64,000 bases of DNA, from contig CM119267.1 of the NCBI GenBank assembly GCA_051294375.1, positions 5,531,455 to 5,595,454 of the forward strand, read 5' to 3'. Under the pieces are notes generated by a model. It ran no database searches. It saw only the letters and a program-made list of their open reading frames with translations, and was not told the DNA's origin. This document shows positions 58,951-64,000 of this stretch, piece by piece. The first letter of the stretch is position 1. Every line of letters starts with the position of its first letter. The position numbers and the translations under genes were made by a program. Source of the stretch: Paraspadella gotoi. Lineage: Eukaryota > Chaetognatha.

Positions 58951-60003
58951 AAATCAGTTTCCAAGCGAAAATAAGGGCCATGGGCGAAAAAAAAAGAAAC
59001 AAAATAAGAATAAGAAAAAAGAAAGTCTAACAGCGACGAAAAAGAATTTGAACAGAGGAGAAGTAAAAGTCAATCCGCTTTTTAAATTACACCATCGACG
59101 TTGAATCACTTTTTCATTCGAACGTCGAATCTCACGTGAAATGATGCATCTCACCGTAGTTCAGATTGAAAGTTCGTTCACCTCGAAAATCCATTTTGCT
59201 TTTTTTTAGCTCCGCAAAAGTCAATTATAATTTTTATTGATTGATTGATTGATTGACAGAAAATCTTTCGTAGGCGCGACTAAAAAAGATAAGTCTAGGA
59301 TCCCAACTAAACCCGGTCCCAGACAACGTCTTCGCTGACTCTGGGAGTCAAAATTAGTCATTCCTCTTCTTTCAACTACGGATGAAGAATAAGTTTTAGA
59401 AATCAGACTCGACCGAGAATCCGGTTTTCCGGAGTCGGAGAGTTTTCGAGCGCGAAGATTAAATGTAATTTCGAGGCGGGGAACCACTGATTGAATTGAT
59501 GTATAGAGTTGGGAAAGGGGGGAGAGAGAAGGAAAGGAAGGGAAAGAGAAGAGAAGGGAAAAGAGGGGAGGAGATGTCTGGAGAGAAGAGAGAAGGAAGG
59601 TGAAGGAAAGAGAAGGGAATAGAGGTGAAAAAGAGAAGAGAACACAGGCAAATAGAAAAAAAAAGAGAAAAGAGTAGAATATTAAAGAGTAAAAGAGAAG
59701 ATGAGAAAAGAAAAAATAAGAAAGGGAAAGGAAGTGAGATAATATAACCAAAAAATTCGAATTGAGCGGAAGAGAAGAAAAGTGTAATAGAAAATAAAAG
59801 AAGAAAAAGACAAGACAGGAAAAAAGAAAGAAAAAGGAAAGAGATGACAACAAATTTAAAAAAAAGGAAAAAAAGGAAAAAAAAGGGGCGCATAGGACTC
59901 AACTTTCACCCAGACTCAAACCCTCGTCTACAGTCTGCACGAAACTTCGCGTTTATCGATTCCATAATCGTAATTTCTCTATGAGTTTTTCTCTCTTTTT
60001 TTA

Positions 60004-60256
60004 GTTGCGCCGCGAGTACTCGCGGAGCAACTGTATAAGTCACTTTTCGGTCGGTCGGTCCGTCGGTCGATCCGTCGGTCCATTGGTCTGTCCCACTTAC
60101 GTTAAAAACGCTTATAACTTGCCTATAGTTTGTTGCTCATTTGTTAAAAATAAAATCTAAGAGACTACTGGCGCCGTCTTTTGTTTTTAAATAAATCATA
60201 TAAACTATAAGGAATAAATGATATGATAAGTAAAAATAAAAGTAATGCGGCGCAAC
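60004..60256 (+). mobile_element. Complete short TIR-bounded element (253 bp), MITE-like
   Basis: It begins GTTGCGCCGC and ends GCGGCGCAAC, exact 10-bp terminal inverted repeats. The first 28 bp (60004-60031) form a near-perfect hairpin centred on GAGTACTC. An internal GGTC/GTCC microsatellite follows at about 60048-60085. It has no coding capacity. The segment is repeated at 45009-45335 and, cut, at 53758-53886. A clear target-site duplication is not visible. It may be a MITE or a microsatellite-associated, Helentron-type non-autonomous element; no family could be assigned. Confidence 0.7.
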
Positions 60257-61600
60257 ACCTTGTTTTTTTATTCTTCTCTTTCTTTTTTACTTTGGCTTAG
60301 CTATCAAAAACAATATGGTTGAACATGAGGGGAAAAAAACAGTTCTTTTCGTGGGAAAGTAAAAAAACAGAGATGAGCTGGAATCTCTGAAGATGATGTT
60401 GACAACGATTGTGGTAAAAAGAGTCTCTCGGGGAGAAGCGAATATAACGCCGGGGGGGCAAAGCAGAATTACTGAGCGGGAATGGGCTGAAGAAAAAAAA
60501 AGTAAAAGATGCTAACGATGTTTTAAAGAAACGAGAAAATAAAAGGAAGAGATCGTCAGGAAACTAGACGGACAAAAAAAAAACAAAAACAGGACACGGA
60601 TGTACGGAAAATAAAAATAAAAACCTTAGAAAATGAAGGCCGATGCCAGGAAACGAAAGTAAAAAGCGTTGAAAAAAAATATTACCGGGCGATGAAACCA
60701 AAAATAGCGGAAAAAAAAGTAGAAGCCGAAAATAATGTTGGGATTAAGTAAAGGGAAAAAAACCGTCAGGACGAATTGGAGAAATAAACGGAATTTTTTT
60801 TTTGGTTTAAAGGAGGAAAAAGAAAAAAAGGAGAGTAAAAAGGAAAAAAAGGAGAGGAAAAAAGGGATATTAATCCGAAAAAGGAAAGGATCAACGTCCT
60901 GCGCCTGAGAAGAGACGAAGAAAATGAGTTGGAGAAATGAGAGGCGAGTCTCCATGCCAAATTTATAAAAAAAAATTACTAGTTTTCTAAAATGTACGAA
61001 ATATACATATGTAAAATGTACGAATTTGAGGTGCTGAATGAATGAGAAAGAAAACGTTAGCAATTTTCTTTTCTTTCAACGATCACGACGAAACTTAAAT
61101 CTCTCAATTAAAAAAATAATAATTTTTTGTTTCAAAATTGTTCAAAACTATTTAAAGTATAACCAGTAATCCGTTTAATGTCACGTGTACATATAAGCTA
61201 GATGAGAATAATCTGTCGAAAAAAGGGAGCTCAAGGAATCCCAATAAGTGTGGCCACGATTCGTCAGAAAAAAGAAATATAAAGTATTAGACCAGGAAGA
61301 TTTTTTTAAAACAAAATATTAGACATAACGCGAGAAAAAATAAGCGAAAAAAAAATGTAAAGGAAAAAAAACGAGTATTTTGCTTCGCGGTTTCTAATTA
61401 CCGACTTTTTCTTTCTCGTGGACGAAAAAAGTTGGTCGAATGTTTTTGATTAGATTTTTCTTTTCTTTTTTCTTTTTTTATTTTTTTTTTTAGTTCGTTT
61501 TCTTTCTTTATTTTTTCTTTGTTTGTTTGTTTTTGTCGAAAGGAAGAAAAAAAATGGAAGTTTTAAGGTCGAGCGGTCGACGTTGAAGAAGGGAATGAGA
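60257..61600. other. AT-rich spacer, nothing recognised
   Basis: Mostly A-rich plus strand with AAAAA runs. A 145-residue minus frame (60626-61063) is Phe-rich and reflects composition. No repeat array of note. Confidence 0.6.
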
Positions 61601-61602
61601 AT

Positions 61603-61658
<56 letters not shown>

Positions 61659-61981
61659 GAGAGAGAGAGAAGAGAAAAGGCGAGAGAGAGAGAGAGAGAA
61701 GAGAGAGAGAGAACGAGCGAGAAGAGAGAGAGAGAGAAGAGAGGGAAGAAAACCTTTTTTTTCCGCGACTGACGATAATGGAATTTTTTGCTCTAAGGTC
61801 GTAAATTAGAACAAAACGAATGAAACATCGGAAAAGAGAGGAAAGAAAAAAAAAAAGATGGGAGAAAAAAAAAGGAGGAAAAAAAAAGAAAAGAGAAACA
61901 AATAAAGAAGACGAAACAACACGGAAACGAAGAAGGGGTGAGTCGATAGAAGAAAGGAAAAGAATGATTAGGATATAAAGA

Positions 61982-62030
<49 letters not shown>

Positions 62031-62560
62031 GAAAAGAAGAGAGTTGGCCAATGAGTTTCAATGTCAGAAGCGATGCCAGACTCCAACGAGAGAACGATAT
62101 GAGGAAGGAGGAGGAGGAGGAGGAGAAAAGAGAGGAAGAAAGGAGGAGGAAAGTCGCGAATGAGAGAGAGAGAGAGTGAGAGAGAGAGAGAGAGAACGAG
62201 AGCTCGCTTGGAATACACGAAGAAGAAAGGGGAGGAAGAAGGAAGGGAGGAGGAAGAGAGGAAGATGAGAGGAAGGAGGAATTAAAGGTCTAAAAAAAGG
62301 AAAGGGAGGAAAAGAAAAGAAAGAAACGTAAGAAGAAAAAAATAAGAAAATTAAAGAGACAAGAGAAAAGGATGTAATAAGAAAGAGAAGAAACCCCAGG
62401 ATGTAATTGGAGAAGACCTGACGGTCGACGCTAAGGAAAAAAAATTGAAGGGGAATTGATACGAAATGAAGCCAGGAACCGGATGTAAGGGGAAAAAAGG
62501 ATTATCCGGGGAGGGGGGTGGTAGAAGAAAGGAAAAAGAAAGAAAAAGGGAAAAGACAAC
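61600..62560. other. Purine-rich segment with (GA)n tracts
   Basis: Plus strand mostly A/G, with interrupted GA tracts at 61601-61745, 61983-62032 and 62163-62200. Frames are Arg/Glu-rich on plus and Ser/Leu-rich on minus. Confidence 0.85.
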
Positions 62561-63057
62561 GAACGAACTGACGACAATGAAGATGAAAATTACGATGTGG
62601 ACAATGTTGTAAAAGTGATCCGAGCGAAAAATGGAACGAATTTATTTTTTTTTCTCTTCTCTTCTTCCTCCATTTTTCTTCCTTCTTTTTTTAGGGGGTT
62701 GGTGGGCGTGGCTGCACGTTTGAAGGGTCTTCACGCGCGACGACTTACTTCGGCGCAATTTGTCGTCGACTTTGAAAAATGCGCGGGAAAAAACTTCTTT
62801 TTTTAAAATTCTTTTATTCGATCTTTCGATACTCGTTTCAATTTTGCCTTTTTTTTTCTCTCCCGTTTTTTTTTCATATTTTTATCAATGTTACTTTTTC
62901 CTCTAGTTTTTTAATATTACTCAGTAGAGAAAATATTATATTGTCACAACGAATTTATTAGTAATAAACAAACATGTATCGAACCGGGATTTCTGTTCTT
63001 CGTCAGTGCATAAGTGTAACTGTGAAGTGCAAAATTGATTTAGTACAAACTGAGTGA

Positions 63058-63060
<3 letters not shown>
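62561..63060. other. AT-rich spacer, nothing recognised
   Basis: Unique sequence, T-rich at 62640-62700 and 62790-62930. Confidence 0.6.

Positions 63061-63099
<39 letters not shown>
63061..63099. repeat. (GA)n microsatellite
   Basis: About 19 perfect GA units, followed 8 bp later by GTTGCGCAAC at 63107-63116, which resembles fused ends of the TIR element. Confidence 0.96.
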
Positions 63100-63103
<4 letters not shown>

Positions 63104-63480
63104 TTTGTTGCGCAACACATTGGATGAACCGATCTTGTTTTAATTCCACTTATATGTTTCTCCCTTCGTTTTTGTATATTTTTTTATTATCAGAAATTAA
63201 TTTTATATTTTTTCCGTCCTTTGTTTACAATTTTCATTTTTCTGTATCTTTAAATTTCCTTCCTTTGGCTCGGTCTTATTTTTCGCTCGCGCTATTTTGT
63301 TTTTCTCCTATTTCTTTCTTTTTATTCATTTACTTTTTTTTCTCGGTTTTTCTACATTTTTTTTTCCGCTTCGAACTTACGTATTATCCGAAAAAAAAAC
63401 AGAAACCCGACTTCTAAATCGGAAAAACAAAACGTTTTTTTTTCTGCGAGAAAATGGCGGTCATCATGATGATCATCGTC
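63100..63480. other. T-rich spacer
   Basis: T homopolymers and C/T words. Two short plus frames here are Phe/Ser/Leu-rich. No gene recognised. Confidence 0.6.
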
Positions 63481-63485
63481 GTTAG

Positions 63486-63487
<2 letters not shown>

Positions 63488-63558
<71 letters not shown>
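63488..63558. repeat. Long perfect (CGT)n microsatellite
   Basis: About 24 uninterrupted CGT triplets, the longest perfect trinucleotide array in the window. It reads poly-Arg on plus and poly-Thr on minus. Confidence 0.98.
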
Positions 63559-63559
<1 letters not shown>

Positions 63560-64000
63560 TTTTTTCCTTCCAGGAAACCCATTTAACTTACTTCCCGCAG
63601 CCGAACGGGAAAGTTCATTTTGTTCCGAGATCGTTTTTTCTTTCAGTCAGGACGGTCAGTGACTTTGATTCTACTTAGTACTTATATCAGTTCAGTTGTG
63701 GGATTCTGGATTATTTGCATATGATATAGACTATAATTTGACATTTTATAATAATCAAACTTAACGCTTTAAATTCGAGTTTAAACGAGATTCTATTTTA
63801 AAATTCATTCAAAATTCAAGTAAATAACGAAATACTCTACAATTCAACTACTACTTAACTAAGAAATCTTTAAGCTTAAGTCTCGGACTTGATTTTATAG
63901 TAAATAAAAAATGCGTAAATGTTGCCATGGAGATTTCGTATCCTTGATTAATGTTTACCCTCCTCGCGCGTAACGAGAATTTTCGAGCATACAAATTAGT
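63559..64000. other. AT-rich spacer to the window end
   Basis: Unique sequence with GTTTAAACGAG and TTCAA words. No gene or repeat array recognised. Confidence 0.6.

Larger units (their letters stand above)
57111..60137 (-). repeat. Inverted repeat 3, right arm
   Basis: Reverse complement of 53751-56862, starting directly after the N gap. Small indels dominate the differences, for example GGCGCCGTCCGGCAT here against GGCGCCGTCCGGCATC-CCG spacing changes in the other arm, and longer or shorter A/T runs. A 457-residue minus frame (57629-59002) is open only because the strand is pyrimidine-rich. Confidence 0.95.

Noticed and set aside
57629-59002. 457-residue minus-strand open frame rich in Phe, Leu and Ser
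   Set aside because: The strand is almost pure pyrimidine with heptamer and 81-bp repeats, so stops are rare. The other arm breaks the frame by indels.
63454-63678. Poly-Arg open frame over the CGT array
   Set aside because: It is a direct translation of a perfect trinucleotide microsatellite with no coding support.

Overview
This window looks like a piece of a nuclear eukaryotic genome, probably from an invertebrate animal. The clues are very dense microsatellites, no compact operon-like coding, CpG-rich islets, AT-rich spacers, and twelve runs of N left by a draft assembly. The species cannot be fixed from the sequence. An arthropod or another SSR-rich invertebrate is a guess from repeat style: (GA)n/(CT)n, (ACG)n/(CGT)n, GATA, GGTC and TTTCC arrays. 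I recognise no protein-coding gene, rRNA, tRNA or CRISPR array. Almost every long open frame is a translation of simple repeats (poly Ser-Leu, Arg-Glu, Asp, Val, Thr) or spans N. A few unrecognised open frames in more complex DNA are listed at low confidence.

Layout. 1-2100 is pyrimidine-rich. 2101-3185 is AT-rich spacer. 3186-4500 is purine-rich. 4500-6470 holds microsatellites around a GC-rich islet. 6480-9400 is mixed spacer with a 17-20 bp minisatellite at about 7875-8105. 9600-10560 is an almost pure polypurine block. 10866-21182 is inverted repeat 1. 21183-31354 is spacer with SSRs, a candidate core promoter near 28.7 kb and an unrecognised complex segment near 27 kb. 31355-43806 is inverted repeat 2. 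43807-53750 is spacer with several minisatellites, including a 15-bp array that reads as a pentapeptide-like repeat near 44.2-44.6 kb. 53751-60137 is inverted repeat 3. 60138-64000 is spacer, purine-rich DNA and a long (CGT)n array.

The dominant structure is three large inverted repeats with arms of 3-6 kb. Each right arm begins directly at an N gap. The two arms differ mainly by one- and two-base insertions and deletions, not substitutions. Several gaps are exactly 25 N. This pattern is better explained by noisy long reads that folded back, or by gap filling, than by real palindromes, although real palindromes are not excluded.

The best biological candidate is a short TIR-bounded repeat family. 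One 253-bp copy lies at 60004-60256, a variant at 45009-45335, and a broken copy at 53758-53886. It has GTTGCGCCGC inverted ends, a 28-bp terminal hairpin and an internal GGTC/GTCC microsatellite. It resembles a MITE or a microsatellite-associated non-autonomous element.
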